64,000 nucleotides of DNA from Miltoncostaea sp036826475 (GCA_036826475.1 DAISWG010000007.1:14865-78864); one strand, 5' to 3'. Numbered from the stretch's first letter, positions 10,665-18,655 are shown. The notes: generated by a model not told the origin, from the sequence alone. Numbers and translations: made by a program.

Positions 10665-11555
10665 ATGAAGGTCCGCGACGTGATGACCGCCCACCCGGTG
10701 CTGGCGACGGCGCGCGACGCCGACCGCGAGCGGGTGCGGCAGCTGATGGAGGACGCCGACGTCCACCACATCCCCGTCGTGGACGGCGACGAGCTGGTCG
10801 GCGTCTGGGCGCAGGGCGAGGACGGGTCGGTGTTCCTGCTCGGCGGCGACCGCGTCATCGAGCTGCCGGCCGAGGAGGACGCCGCCCGGGCCATGGCCGC
10901 CCTGATGCGCGACGCCGAGGTGGTCCTGGTGCGGGACGAGGGGCTGGCGAGCGGCATCCTCACCCGCGCCGACGCCCTCGCCATCCTCCGCACGGCGCTC
11001 GGCCGGGGCGTCGGGCGGCGCCACCGCCAGCCCACGGTGATCCGCGTCGCCGGGGCCGCGGGCAGCGGGAAGACCACGTTGATCATGCACACGCTCGGGC
11101 ATCTCCCGTCGGTCGACGCCGTGGTGCTCCAGGTGAACCGGCCCACCGGGCCCGAGACGGCCGGGGAGGCCCGCGAGGTGATCGACGGGTCCGCCCACTG
11201 GCGGGCCGGGCTGACCCGGGCGATCGACCGGCTGCAGGACGCCCAGCTCATCCTGCTGGAGGACCGCGACGAGGAGCCGGACCTGTCGCGCGGCATCGGC
11301 GAGGACCTCCAGGTGGCGATGCTGACCCCGGCCGAGGCGCACCGGCTGACCGCCGATCGCCTGCGCGACGCCCAGGCGCTGGTGGTGACGCGGGCCGACG
11401 GGGCGTCCGCCGAGGCGCTGGAGATCGCCGCCGAGGCCTGCCGCGAGCGGTTCCCCGCCGTCCAGGTCTTCGCCGTGGGACCGGGCCCAGGCGACCCCGG
11501 GATGGAGGAGTGGGTGGGCTGGGTGCGGCGTCAGGTCATGCGCCGCCGCGGGTAG
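10665..11555 (+). CDS. CBS-domain protein fused to a HypB/CooC-like P-loop NTPase
   Basis: 296 residues. Residues 1-115 form a CBS pair (VRDVMTAHPV, HHIPVVDGDELVGV, SGILTRADALAIL). Residues 125-296 form a P-loop domain with Walker A AGAAGSGKTTLI, a LILLED segment and a VVTRADG segment near the position of a G4-type base-recognition motif. The second half resembles HypB-type GTPases used in metallocentre assembly, but the histidine-rich nickel-binding tail is absent. Fusion to a CBS pair suggests adenylate-gated activity. Family placement is by motif only. Confidence 0.72.
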   Translation: MKVRDVMTAHPVLATARDADRERVRQLMEDADVHHIPVVDGDELVGVWAQGEDGSVFLLGGDRVIELPAEEDAARAMAALMRDAEVVLVRDEGLASGILTRADALAILRTALGRGVGRRHRQPTVIRVAGAAGSGKTTLIMHTLGHLPSVDAVVLQVNRPTGPETAGEAREVIDGSAHWRAGLTRAIDRLQDAQLILLEDRDEEPDLSRGIGEDLQVAMLTPAEAHRLTADRLRDAQALVVTRADGASAEALEIAAEACRERFPAVQVFAVGPGPGDPGMEEWVGWVRRQVMRRRG

Positions 11556-11584
11556 CCCTTGGAGGGACGCGGACGGGAGGAGCC

Positions 11585-11713
11585 ATGGACATGAGCGTCA
11601 TGGAGTGGTGGCCGACCATGGTGATGGCCGGCGTCTACGTCGCCGCCTGGGCCGCGATCATCTGGATCGCCGGCAAGGCGCTCACCGACCACCGGCGGCG
11701 CGGGCCGCGCTGA
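11585..11713 (+). CDS. 42-residue single-pass membrane protein
   Basis: The sequence has one transmembrane helix (MVMAGVYVAAWAAIIWIAG) followed by a basic tail (HRRRGPR), predicting an N-out, C-in topology. A strong GGGAGGAGCC ribosome site sits directly before the ATG at 11585, which supports expression. It follows the CBS/P-loop gene by 29 bp and may share its transcript. No family recognised. Confidence 0.6.
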   Translation: MDMSVMEWWPTMVMAGVYVAAWAAIIWIAGKALTDHRRRGPR

Positions 11714-11734
11714 GCGTCCGCCCGCGGCGGACGC
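11714..11734. terminator. GC-rich hairpin between convergent genes
   Basis: GCGTCCGC, a 5-nt loop and GCGGACGC form a perfect 8-bp stem between the stop codons of the small membrane protein and the convergent GlutR-domain gene. It lacks a U-tract, as many terminators do in high-GC genomes. It could act in both directions. Confidence 0.55.
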
Positions 11735-11739
11735 ACGGG

Positions 11740-12048
11740 CTACGCGGCGGCGTCCTCGCGGGCGTCGAGCGCGAAGAGGAAGCGCGCGCTCTCGATGTCG
11801 GCGTCGCCGTCGCGCACCCCGGCGCGCAGGCGTGCCGTGGGCTCGCGCAGCAGCGCCTCGACGATCGACCGCGTGAGCGTCTCGAGGCGGTCGCGGTCGT
11901 CGGGGCGCAGGCCGTCCCACCGGCCGTCGAGGCGGTCGAGCTCCTCGCGGCGGATCGCCTCGGCCCGGTCGCGCAGTGCGGCGATCAGGTCGCGGGCGTT
12001 CTCGTGGCGCGGCGCGACGCGGGGGATGCTGCCGATCGTGGTGGCCAT
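11740..12048 (-). CDS. Stand-alone glutamyl-tRNA reductase dimerisation-like domain
   Basis: 102 residues from the ATG at 12048. The helical pattern (ARDLIAALRDRAEAIRREEL, DRLDGRWDGL, RLETLTRSIVEALLREPTARL) matches the C-terminal dimerisation domain of HemA, including the conserved basic/acidic IRREELDRL segment. The catalytic and NADPH domains are absent and no hemA fragment lies nearby, so this is a separate small protein. It could modulate HemA by mixed dimerisation, or be a repurposed coiled-coil domain. Homology is by motif reading only. Confidence 0.6.
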   Translation of the reverse strand: MATTIGSIPRVAPRHENARDLIAALRDRAEAIRREELDRLDGRWDGLRPDDRDRLETLTRSIVEALLREPTARLRAGVRDGDADIESARFLFALDAREDAAA

Positions 12049-12075
12049 TCCTGGGCCTCCGGGGCGTGGGGCGTG

Positions 12076-12107
12076 CCCCGCCCTCCGGGATGAACCGGAG
12101 GGCGGGG
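12076..12107 (-). terminator. Strong hairpin terminator of the CXXCH propeller gene
   Basis: Thirteen perfect base pairs (CCCCGCCCTCCGG, loop gatgaa, CCGGAGGGCGGGG) start 17 bp after the stop of the gene at 12124-14166. There is no clear U-tract. The position and stem strength support termination. Confidence 0.65.
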
Positions 12108-12123
12108 GCGCCACCGTCGTCGT

Positions 12124-14166
12124 TTACCGGGCGAGCGGGTCCGGCCGCAGCTGCGCGTGGCCGAGCCAGCCGTGCTGGACCTCGTTGTGGATGACCGGGT
12201 CGAGGCCGTCGTTGAACCACAGGCCCCGGCCCTTCCAGCCGGCCTTCGGGTCGTCGATGCGACCGTCCAGCCCGCGCTGGTACGCGTTGAGCGGGTACGG
12301 GACGCGCATCGTGACCCACTTCTTGGTCGTCTGGTTGAACATCTGGAGGGAGTCGGAGTTGGTCCCGTTCAGGATGACCGTGTCCTTGCCCATGCCGAAC
12401 GTGTTGAACCGGTCGACGAAGAGGTAGTAGTGCAGGTCCGCCGTCGTCCCCTCGCCGGGGGTGGACTGCGCCATCATCGGACCCGGGGGCTTGTAGAACG
12501 TCCAGCCCTCGGCGCACTGCGTGCCGTCGCCCCAGGTCTGCGTGCACTTGGAGCGGTCGAACCGGCCGAGGTGCCCGGAGCCGCCCATCGCGGCCCAGAT
12601 GATCCCCTTCGAGTCGACGTCCACGCCGCGCGGGCCCTTGCCGGGCTTCGGCGGGATGTACTGCTCGAACTTCCCGGTGGAGGGCTCGTACCGGATGATC
12701 TGGCCCGGCGTGCTCGGCTGGGCCGACCAGACGCTCCCGTCCACGTGGTTGGGGATGACGCCGTAGTTGAACCCGACGATCGGCTTGTCCATCACGCCGT
12801 CGCCGTTCGTGTCGACCTTCACCTCGGCGTAGCCCTGCGCCTGCTGCTCGGTCTCCGGGCGGTTGGGGTCGTACTTGCTCGGGTCGAACCAGCCGAACAC
12901 GAAGGAGTCGCCGCTCGTCCACAGCACCCCGTTCCGGTCGAACTGGAGGTGGTGGGTGCCGTAGCAGGTGTCGATCAGGTTGAACTTCTTGGCCTTCGGG
13001 TCGTAGTAGCCGAGCTGACGGTGGTGACCGCGGTTCGCGATCGCCGCGTCGTTGCGGCACCACGCCGGCAGGTCCTCCTGCCACTCGCGGCGGATCTGGG
13101 TCGTGATCCAGACGTTCCCCTTGCTGTCCATCATCGGGTTGTGGGGGTTCGCCGGGTTGTGGTACTTGCCGACGTAGGCGCTCACGCCGCCCACCGCGGT
13201 GGCGGGGCAGCCGAGCGTCTGGAAGCCGCCGGATCCCGGAGGCCGGCCCGGACCGCTGGTCGCCTCGCACCACGAGGTGTCGAAGCCGTTGCGCGTCGGC
13301 ACCTTGATCTCGCCGGTGCGGTTGGTCTTCGGATCGACCCACAGGAGGCGGTCGTTGCCGATGTCCACGCCCCAGACCTTGCCGTCGGCGTTGCGCGTCG
13401 GGTTGTTCTTGTCGGTGGCGATCTCGTCGTGGGCGTAGGCCCACTTGTCACCCCAGTTCCACTGGGTGATGACGATGTTGCGCTCGAGGCCCTTCGGGCG
13501 GTGCGGGCTCGACGCGGGCGTCTCGCCCCCGGCGATCCGCTGGCTCCAGCTGGCGAGCGAGTCCAGCAGGGCATCGCGGCCCAGGCCGACGCTCGTCGCG
13601 TACATGGTGCCGGCCTTCTTGGTGCCCGCGTCGTAGGCCTCGCGGGTCACGAGCGACCGCGTGGTCTTGATGCCGATCTGGTGGCACAGCATGCAGCCGA
13701 GCTTCATGCCGCTCATGCCGGCGGGGGTCGCGATGTTGGACGGCAGGTTCAACATCGACAGCCAGTAGTTGGCCGGGTAGACCTTGGCCGCCTGGACCTT
13801 GTTCGTGGTCTTCCGGACCTTGAGCGAGAGATCCGCCCCGGGCCGGGCCGTCGTCTTCTTCGAGTCCAGGATGCCGTAGCCGCGCACCCAGACCGACCAG
13901 TTGGCGTCGGGCATCTCGGGCAGCACGAACTCGCCCTTGCGGTTCGTCACCACGATCTTCCGCATGAGCTTGTTGCCCGGCGTCCCCATCGCGATGACCC
14001 ACACGCCCGCCTCGGGCGTGCCCTTGCCCGAGGTGACCGTGCCCTCGATGTAGTCCGGGGGAGGCGACTTCTGCGCGACCCCCTGGCCGGTGACGGCCGT
14101 CACCGCGAACGCCGTCGCACCGGCGACGCCGACCGCGGCGAGTCCTGCCGCCCATCTGCGTTTCAC
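12124..14166 (-). CDS. Exported carboxypeptidase-regulatory-like / beta-propeller protein with one CXXCH motif
   Basis: 680 residues. A signal peptide (KRRWAAGLAAVGVAGATAFAV) is followed by a CnaB/carboxypeptidase-regulatory-like beta sandwich (residues about 40-110: IEGTVTSGKGTPEAGVWV, GEFVLPEMPDANWSVWVRG). Next comes a single heme-c-type motif CMLCH near residue 160. A long region of repeated blades follows (DRLLWVDPKTNRTGEI, GKIWGVD-like and GIIWAAMGG segments), as in streptogramin-lyase/Vgb-type propellers. It is probably periplasmic or surface-exposed and electron-transferring. It diverges from a multicopper oxidase, which suggests a joint oxidation pathway. Substrate unknown; GTG start. 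Confidence 0.78.
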   Translation of the reverse strand: MKRRWAAGLAAVGVAGATAFAVTAVTGQGVAQKSPPPDYIEGTVTSGKGTPEAGVWVIAMGTPGNKLMRKIVVTNRKGEFVLPEMPDANWSVWVRGYGILDSKKTTARPGADLSLKVRKTTNKVQAAKVYPANYWLSMLNLPSNIATPAGMSGMKLGCMLCHQIGIKTTRSLVTREAYDAGTKKAGTMYATSVGLGRDALLDSLASWSQRIAGGETPASSPHRPKGLERNIVITQWNWGDKWAYAHDEIATDKNNPTRNADGKVWGVDIGNDRLLWVDPKTNRTGEIKVPTRNGFDTSWCEATSGPGRPPGSGGFQTLGCPATAVGGVSAYVGKYHNPANPHNPMMDSKGNVWITTQIRREWQEDLPAWCRNDAAIANRGHHRQLGYYDPKAKKFNLIDTCYGTHHLQFDRNGVLWTSGDSFVFGWFDPSKYDPNRPETEQQAQGYAEVKVDTNGDGVMDKPIVGFNYGVIPNHVDGSVWSAQPSTPGQIIRYEPSTGKFEQYIPPKPGKGPRGVDVDSKGIIWAAMGGSGHLGRFDRSKCTQTWGDGTQCAEGWTFYKPPGPMMAQSTPGEGTTADLHYYLFVDRFNTFGMGKDTVILNGTNSDSLQMFNQTTKKWVTMRVPYPLNAYQRGLDGRIDDPKAGWKGRGLWFNDGLDPVIHNEVQHGWLGHAQLRPDPLAR

Positions 14167-14207
14167 GCGAGCACCCCCTTGTGAACAACGTTACGAACTT
14201 AATCCCA

Positions 14208-14236
14208 CGCTAACGGGGGCCTCGCGCGAACCGCAA
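14208..14236 (-). promoter_or_regulatory. Predicted promoter of the CXXCH propeller gene
   Basis: Read on the minus strand: TTGCGG (14236-14231), 17-bp spacer, TTAGCG (14213-14208). The -10 box lies about 40 bp before the GTG at 14166. The spacing is ideal and the region is AT-richer than its surroundings. Confidence 0.5.
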
Positions 14237-14403
14237 GGGCGGGTCTCCAGTTTTATGGACGTGATTTCGGCTGGATTGGGCGGATCTGCCGATTAACGGG
14301 GCCATAACGGCATCGCCGCCACGCATTGATCGGCATATGGCGAATATTTCGGCGACGAGCCTTGACGGTCGGGGGCGCCGTCCGGATGATCCAGCCCTGC
14401 GAA

Positions 14404-14419
14404 CGTCACAGCCGTGACG
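14404..14419. promoter_or_regulatory. Perfect 6-4-6 dyad, candidate operator of the copper module
   Basis: CGTCAC-agcc-GTGACG sits downstream of the likely plus-strand promoter and 112 bp upstream of the multicopper oxidase start. A repressor bound here would block transcription of the oxidase/cupredoxin pair. The cognate regulator is not identified; the XRE-cupin gene just downstream of the pair is one candidate. Confidence 0.4.
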
Positions 14420-14531
14420 AAGTCCGCGCCGCCGTCCGTGCTCGCGCGTGGCTCCACCACGACCCGGACCCGATGCCTGTGAACCTGCACCCCGCGTCCC
14501 CCACACGACCCTCCGCCGCGGCGGGTCCGGC

Positions 14532-15635
14532 ATGAGGCGCCGCGTCGCCGTCGTGGCCGGTCTCGCGGGCGCCGCGGCCATCGCCGGCGCCGCCCCGCTC
14601 GTCGGCCAGACCGGCCAGACGTCCGAGCCGGACGTGGCGTCCCAGGCCCTGCATGCCCAGGAGCACGCGCCGATGACCTTCAGCCCCGCGGATCCCGCGG
14701 CGCTCGCGGCCGCGCGCAAGGACGCGTTCGCCCCCGCCGCGGCGCCGCCCGCGCAGGAGTTCGCCTCCATGGAGCGGACGGCCCCGCAGGTGCGGCACTA
14801 CTGGATCAAGGCCGTCAACCGGAAGTGGGACGTCGCGCCGAACGGCCAGGACGTCATCGCGGGGCGGCAGATCGCCCCCGAGCAGCGGACGATGGACGCC
14901 GTCGTCTACCGCGCGTACACGCCGGGGTGGAGGAAGCCGCTGCCGAACCGGCCCGTGTCCGGGGACAACGACGGCGTCCCCGGACCGGTCATCGAGGGCC
15001 GCGTGGGCGACACGATCTTCGTGCACTTCAAGAACGAGGACCGGGTGCACAAGCTGGCGCACTCGATGCACTTCCACGCGTTCACGTACGCACCGGGCAG
15101 CGACGGCGCCTTCATCCCGCAGATCAGCGGCCCCGGCGGCAACGTGCCAGTGGGCCGGTCGTTCACGTACAAGCTCAAGGCCGGGCCGCAGAGCCACGGG
15201 ACCTGGCCGTACCACGACCACTCGTCGACGATGCACGAGAGCATCCCCTACGGGCTCTACGGCGTCGTGCGGATCTACCGCAGGAACGAGCGGCCGCCGG
15301 ACCGCCGCTTCGTGGTCGCCTTCGCCGACCACCTCGGCTTCAACACCATCAACGGCCGCGCGTTCATCGGCAACACGCCGACGTACACCGCGAAGGTCGG
15401 GGAGACCGTGGAGTGGAACGTCATCGCCATGGGCGAGCTGTTCCACACTTTCCACGCGCACGGCCACCGCTGGCTCAACCACGCGGGGGCGCCCATCGAC
15501 AACCAGGAGATCGGACCGGGCGGGTCGTTCACGGTCCGCTGGAAGGAGGACGCGCCGGGCACGTGGTTCTACCACTGCCACGTCGAGTCCCACCAGATGA
15601 ACGGGATGATCGGCCTCTACAAGGTGACCAGATGA
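14532..15635 (+). CDS. Exported two-domain multicopper oxidase
   Basis: 367 residues from the ATG at 14532, chosen because it opens a classic signal peptide (RRRVAVVAGLAGAAAIAGAA). All four copper-binding clusters are visible: HSMHFHAF, WPYHDHSS, HTFHAHGH and WFYHCHVESHQMNGM. The last contains the type-1 Cys with His and Met ligands. The length and the two cupredoxin domains fit small laccase-like enzymes that trimerise. It would couple one-electron oxidation of a phenolic or metal substrate to reduction of oxygen outside the membrane. It overlaps the cupredoxin gene by 4 bp. Confidence 0.88.
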   Translation: MRRRVAVVAGLAGAAAIAGAAPLVGQTGQTSEPDVASQALHAQEHAPMTFSPADPAALAAARKDAFAPAAAPPAQEFASMERTAPQVRHYWIKAVNRKWDVAPNGQDVIAGRQIAPEQRTMDAVVYRAYTPGWRKPLPNRPVSGDNDGVPGPVIEGRVGDTIFVHFKNEDRVHKLAHSMHFHAFTYAPGSDGAFIPQISGPGGNVPVGRSFTYKLKAGPQSHGTWPYHDHSSTMHESIPYGLYGVVRIYRRNERPPDRRFVVAFADHLGFNTINGRAFIGNTPTYTAKVGETVEWNVIAMGELFHTFHAHGHRWLNHAGAPIDNQEIGPGGSFTVRWKEDAPGTWFYHCHVESHQMNGMIGLYKVTR

Positions 15636-16495
15636 CGACACGCACGATGATCACGGCGACGATCGGGGCGGCGGCGCTCATCGCGGGCGCGGCGCCGGTG
15701 CTCGGTCAGATGACCCACCCGGGCGGCGCGGCGGGGGGTGAGCACGCGGTCACCATCAACGACGCCGGCTACAGCCCGGCCGAGATGGTCGTCGCCCCCG
15801 GGCAGAACGTGGTCTTCACGAGCACCGGCGTCAACCCGCACACCGTCACGTCGGACACCGGCGCGTTCGACTCCGGCACGCTCAACAAGAACGGCCGCTT
15901 CGAGCTGGCCGCCCCGGCCGCGACGGGCGTCTACTCCTACCACTGCACGTTCCACGCGTTCATGCGGGGGACGGTCACGGTGTCCACCCTCACCCTCACC
16001 GGGCCGAAGCAGCTGGGGGTCGGCAAGGCGGCGACGGTGCGGGGCACCGCGCCGGGCACCCCGCCCGGCACGCCCGTGACGCTCGAGCGCCTCACCGGCG
16101 CCGCGTGGGCGCCGATCGCCACGACCACGCTCGCGGCGGACGGGACCTACACGTTCACGACGCCCAAGCTCACCGGCAGCGCCGAGCTGCGCACGGTGGC
16201 GGGCACCGAGGTGAGCCCGACGCTGGCGATCCCCGTCGCGCCGAAGGTCGTCGCGAAGAAGACGCCGAAGGTCAAGCTCACGTTGACGGTGACAGTGACG
16301 CCGAAGGCGGGCGGGAAGGCGAACCTCGAGCGGATCAACCTCAACACGTTCAAGTGGTCGAAGGTCAAGGCCGTCACGATCCCCAAGAGCGGCAAGGCGA
16401 CCGTGAAGGTGCCGAAGGCGGGCAGGTACCGCGTGACCCTGCTCGCCGGCAAGAGCCTCGCCCAGGCGAGCTCCGCTGCCATCTCCTTCAACTAG
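15632..16495 (+). CDS. Exported cupredoxin with C-terminal Ig-like repeats
   Basis: 287 residues. After a signal peptide there is a plastocyanin-like domain (residues about 35-110) with a type-1 copper set: His in VNPHTVT, Cys and His in YHCTFHAFM, and that Met. The rest is two beta-sandwich repeats rich in Lys/Thr/Val (PKVKLTLTVTVTPKAGG), probably Ig-like spacers or wall-binding modules. ATGA overlap with the multicopper oxidase implies that the two form one electron-transfer unit, the cupredoxin donating to or shuttling for the oxidase. Confidence 0.82.
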   Translation: MTTRTMITATIGAAALIAGAAPVLGQMTHPGGAAGGEHAVTINDAGYSPAEMVVAPGQNVVFTSTGVNPHTVTSDTGAFDSGTLNKNGRFELAAPAATGVYSYHCTFHAFMRGTVTVSTLTLTGPKQLGVGKAATVRGTAPGTPPGTPVTLERLTGAAWAPIATTTLAADGTYTFTTPKLTGSAELRTVAGTEVSPTLAIPVAPKVVAKKTPKVKLTLTVTVTPKAGGKANLERINLNTFKWSKVKAVTIPKSGKATVKVPKAGRYRVTLLAGKSLAQASSAAISFN

Positions 16496-16524
16496 CCGAC
16501 CGGTGCCTCCGGTGGGCCCCGCCC

Positions 16525-17103
16525 TCAGCGCGCGGGCCCGCCGGCCACCGGCGGACTGGACACCCACACGAGCGTGGACCGCCCGTCCGCGGCGTTGCGC
16601 AGGGTGCACTCGTGCTCGGAGCGGAAGTACGCGCAGTCGCCCTCCGCGAGGGTCAGCGGCTCGTCGTCCCTCCGGGTGAGCTCGACCTCGCCCCGCGCCA
16701 CGAAGATGAAGTGCTGGGCGGCCTCCGACCGGGTGCCGCCCGAGACCACGGCGCCGGTCTCGTACTCGCAGATCACGGGCGCCATCGTCACGTCGTGCGC
16801 GTCGCCCACCACGGCGTGGAACATCACCCCGTCGGGGGCCCCGCGCACGGGGCGCCGGTCGGCCGCGCGGACGACGGTCACCTCGCCGAGGGGCTCGACG
16901 TCCAGGAGCTCCCCCAGGCCCACGCCCAGGAAGCGCGCGACGCGGAACAGCCGGCCGGTGCTGATGTCGCTGCGCCCGTTCTCGACGAGCGACAGGAACG
17001 ACGTGGACAGGTCGGTGCCCTCCGCCACCTCCCCGAGCGAGAAGCCGCGCTCCACCCGGATGGCGCGGAGCGTCTCGCCCAGGGTGCGCAGACGCACCCT
17101 CAT
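16525..17103 (-). CDS. XRE-family regulator with C-terminal cupin domain
   Basis: 192 residues: helix-turn-helix at residues 5-65 (LGETLRAIRVERGFSLGEVA, STSFLSLVENGRSDIS) and a cupin sensor at about 100-180 (HFIFVARGEVELT, LAEGDCAYFRSEHECTL). This architecture is common in repressors of catabolic or redox genes, the cupin binding a small ligand. It converges on the cupredoxin gene and diverges from the TPR gene at 17227. It is a candidate local regulator of either. Confidence 0.85.
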   Translation of the reverse strand: MRVRLRTLGETLRAIRVERGFSLGEVAEGTDLSTSFLSLVENGRSDISTGRLFRVARFLGVGLGELLDVEPLGEVTVVRAADRRPVRGAPDGVMFHAVVGDAHDVTMAPVICEYETGAVVSGGTRSEAAQHFIFVARGEVELTRRDDEPLTLAEGDCAYFRSEHECTLRNAADGRSTLVWVSSPPVAGGPAR

Positions 17104-17226
17104 GTCGCCGTCGTCCACCCCACCCTCCGCATCCGCGCGCCCGTCACGGGCGCCGGGAACCGGGTCCGTTCTATCAGAGGCGCCCGAGCCGCCGCACGGC
17201 CATCCGTCCCGCCGCGCGGGGTACGG

Positions 17227-18015
17227 GTGAGCACGGCGCACCAGGCCGCGCGCGCCGGGACCCGGGGGCGGGTCCGGCGCGTGCCGCACCGTCGTCTCGC
17301 CGCGCTCGCGGGCATCTGGCTGGCGCTGACCGGCGGCGCGCTGCTGCTGGCCGGTGCCCTGGACCGGCCCGTCGGCGCGGGCGACCGTGACCGCGCCCAG
17401 CCGGCCGCGGTCGCCGCGTCGGACGCCCCCGCGTCCGGGGTCGCCGAGGGCGCGCAGACCGACGGCACCATGGGCGCCGGCGCCGCCACGGGAGCTGCCG
17501 CCGGGGCCGACGCCGTCCGGCTGCCCCCGTTCGCGATGGTGCTCGACCACCGGCTGCCCGACGGCGTCGCGGGGCTGGACCCGGCCGGGCAGGCCGAGGA
17601 GCTGCGCCGGCGCGCGATGGCGACCAACGACCCGGTGACGCTGGTGGAGCTCGGCTCCGTGATGCAGGTGCTCGGCGACGCCGCGAGCGCGGAGTTCGCG
17701 TTCCGGTCGGCCCTCGACGCCGACCCCGGCAACCTGGCCGCGCGGGTGGGCCTGGCCGTGGTGCCCGCCACCTGCGGCCGGGCCGGCCTGGCCGCCGCCG
17801 CCGCCGAGCTCCGGGCGCTGGCGGCCGCCGACCCCCGGAGCCAGCTCGTGGGGTTCAACCAGGCCTGGGTGGCCCTGTACGCCGGCGACGCCGCCGGCGC
17901 CCGCGCCGCCCTGCGGCGCACGCGCGACCTGGGCGCCGGCACGCGCCTGGGACGGTCGGCGGGCACGCTGCTCACGGCCATGGATTCCGTCACGTTCCAG
18001 CCCACGGGGCCGTGA
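17227..18015 (+). CDS. Membrane-anchored tetratricopeptide-repeat protein
   Basis: 262 residues from the GTG at 17227. A basic N-terminus (RRVPHRR) leads into one transmembrane helix (LAALAGIWLALTGGALLLAG), an Ala/Gly-rich linker, then three or so helical pairs with TPR character (SAEFAFRSALDADPGNLAARVGLA, FNQAWVALYAGDAAGARAALR). It probably faces the outside. It is followed 31 bp later by a CcmD-like gene, so a link to cytochrome c maturation (CcmH/CycH proteins also carry TPRs) is possible but unproven. An in-frame GTG near 17280 is an alternative start. Confidence 0.6.
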   Translation: MSTAHQAARAGTRGRVRRVPHRRLAALAGIWLALTGGALLLAGALDRPVGAGDRDRAQPAAVAASDAPASGVAEGAQTDGTMGAGAATGAAAGADAVRLPPFAMVLDHRLPDGVAGLDPAGQAEELRRRAMATNDPVTLVELGSVMQVLGDAASAEFAFRSALDADPGNLAARVGLAVVPATCGRAGLAAAAAELRALAAADPRSQLVGFNQAWVALYAGDAAGARAALRRTRDLGAGTRLGRSAGTLLTAMDSVTFQPTGP

Positions 18016-18046
18016 GCGCCGGCCCGCCCGACCACCTGGAGGCACG

Positions 18047-18241
18047 ATGAGCGGCGAGGAGTACGTGTACGCGGCCTACGGGGTGGTGCTGTTCGCGCTG
18101 CTGCTCTACGTCGTGGTGACGGGGATGCGGTCCGCGCGGACGGCCCGCGAGGCCGAGCTGCTGGCGCGGCTGGTGGAGCGCGACGCCGCCGCGTCGCACG
18201 ACGCGCCGGCCGCCGACCCGGTGGACGTCACCCGGGCCTGA
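18047..18241 (+). CDS. CcmD-like small membrane protein
   Basis: 64 residues: YVYAAYGVVLFALLLYVVVTG membrane helix, then a charged helix (RSARTAREAELLARLVERDA). The AAYG start of the helix and the arginine-rich amphipathic tail resemble CcmD, which stabilises the heme-loaded CcmE-CcmC complex. A good GGAGG site precedes the ATG. No ccmA, B, C or E gene lies in the window, so this is either an orphan subunit or a look-alike. Confidence 0.55.
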   Translation: MSGEEYVYAAYGVVLFALLLYVVVTGMRSARTAREAELLARLVERDAAASHDAPAADPVDVTRA

Positions 18242-18256
18242 CCGGCCCGGCCTCCG

Positions 18257-18655
18257 TCAGCGCACGAACTCGCAGGTCACGGCGCCGGCCGGCGGGTCCA
18301 TGAGCACCCGCGTGGCGAGGCGCGTGACCAGGTAGAGGCCGCGGGACCCCACCGCCTCGGGCGGGGGCGGCATCGGAGCGGGCACGGCCGGCAGGCCGGC
18401 GCCGCGATCGCGGACCGTCAGGATCACCCGGTCGGGACCGACCTCGCCGCCCAGCTCGATGGGGGCGCCCGGCGGGAGCCGCGCATGGAGGACCGCGTTG
18501 GTCACCAGCTCGCTCACCACGATCATGATCGCCTCCCCGGTCTCCGGGTCGACGGCGCCGGCGAGCCACGCCGCCCAGCGGCGGGCCTGCGCCGGCGCGC
18601 CGGTGCCGCACGGGATGCGCGTCGCGCGCCGGACCGTCATGGGTCGCGTGTCCAT
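18257..18655 (-). CDS. Anti-sigma-factor-type ATP-binding protein (HATPase_c_2)
   Basis: 132 residues with the GHKL fold boxes: N box SELVTNAVLHA, G1-like VRDRGAGLPAV, and a G2-like SRGLYLVTRLATR. This is the RsbW/SpoIIAB-like serine-kinase family that often pairs with STAS antagonists and PP2C phosphatases. A STAS protein (20285-20602) and a PP2C phosphatase (24783-26627) lie within 9 kb, so a partner-switching pathway could be assembled from this neighbourhood. Confidence 0.8.
   Translation of the reverse strand: MDTRPMTVRRATRIPCGTGAPAQARRWAAWLAGAVDPETGEAIMIVVSELVTNAVLHARLPPGAPIELGGEVGPDRVILTVRDRGAGLPAVPAPMPPPPEAVGSRGLYLVTRLATRVLMDPPAGAVTCEFVR

Larger units (their letters stand above)
14167..14531. 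other. 365-bp divergent intergenic region of the redox module
   Basis: No gene was found. It is noticeably AT-richer than the flanks (for example around 14330-14350). It holds the minus-strand promoter listed separately and a possible plus-strand promoter (TTGACG near 14363, then 17 bp, GATGAT). A perfect dyad CGTCAC-agcc-GTGACG lies at 14404-14419. The long leader before the multicopper oxidase (more than 110 nt) leaves room for regulation. Confidence 0.5.
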
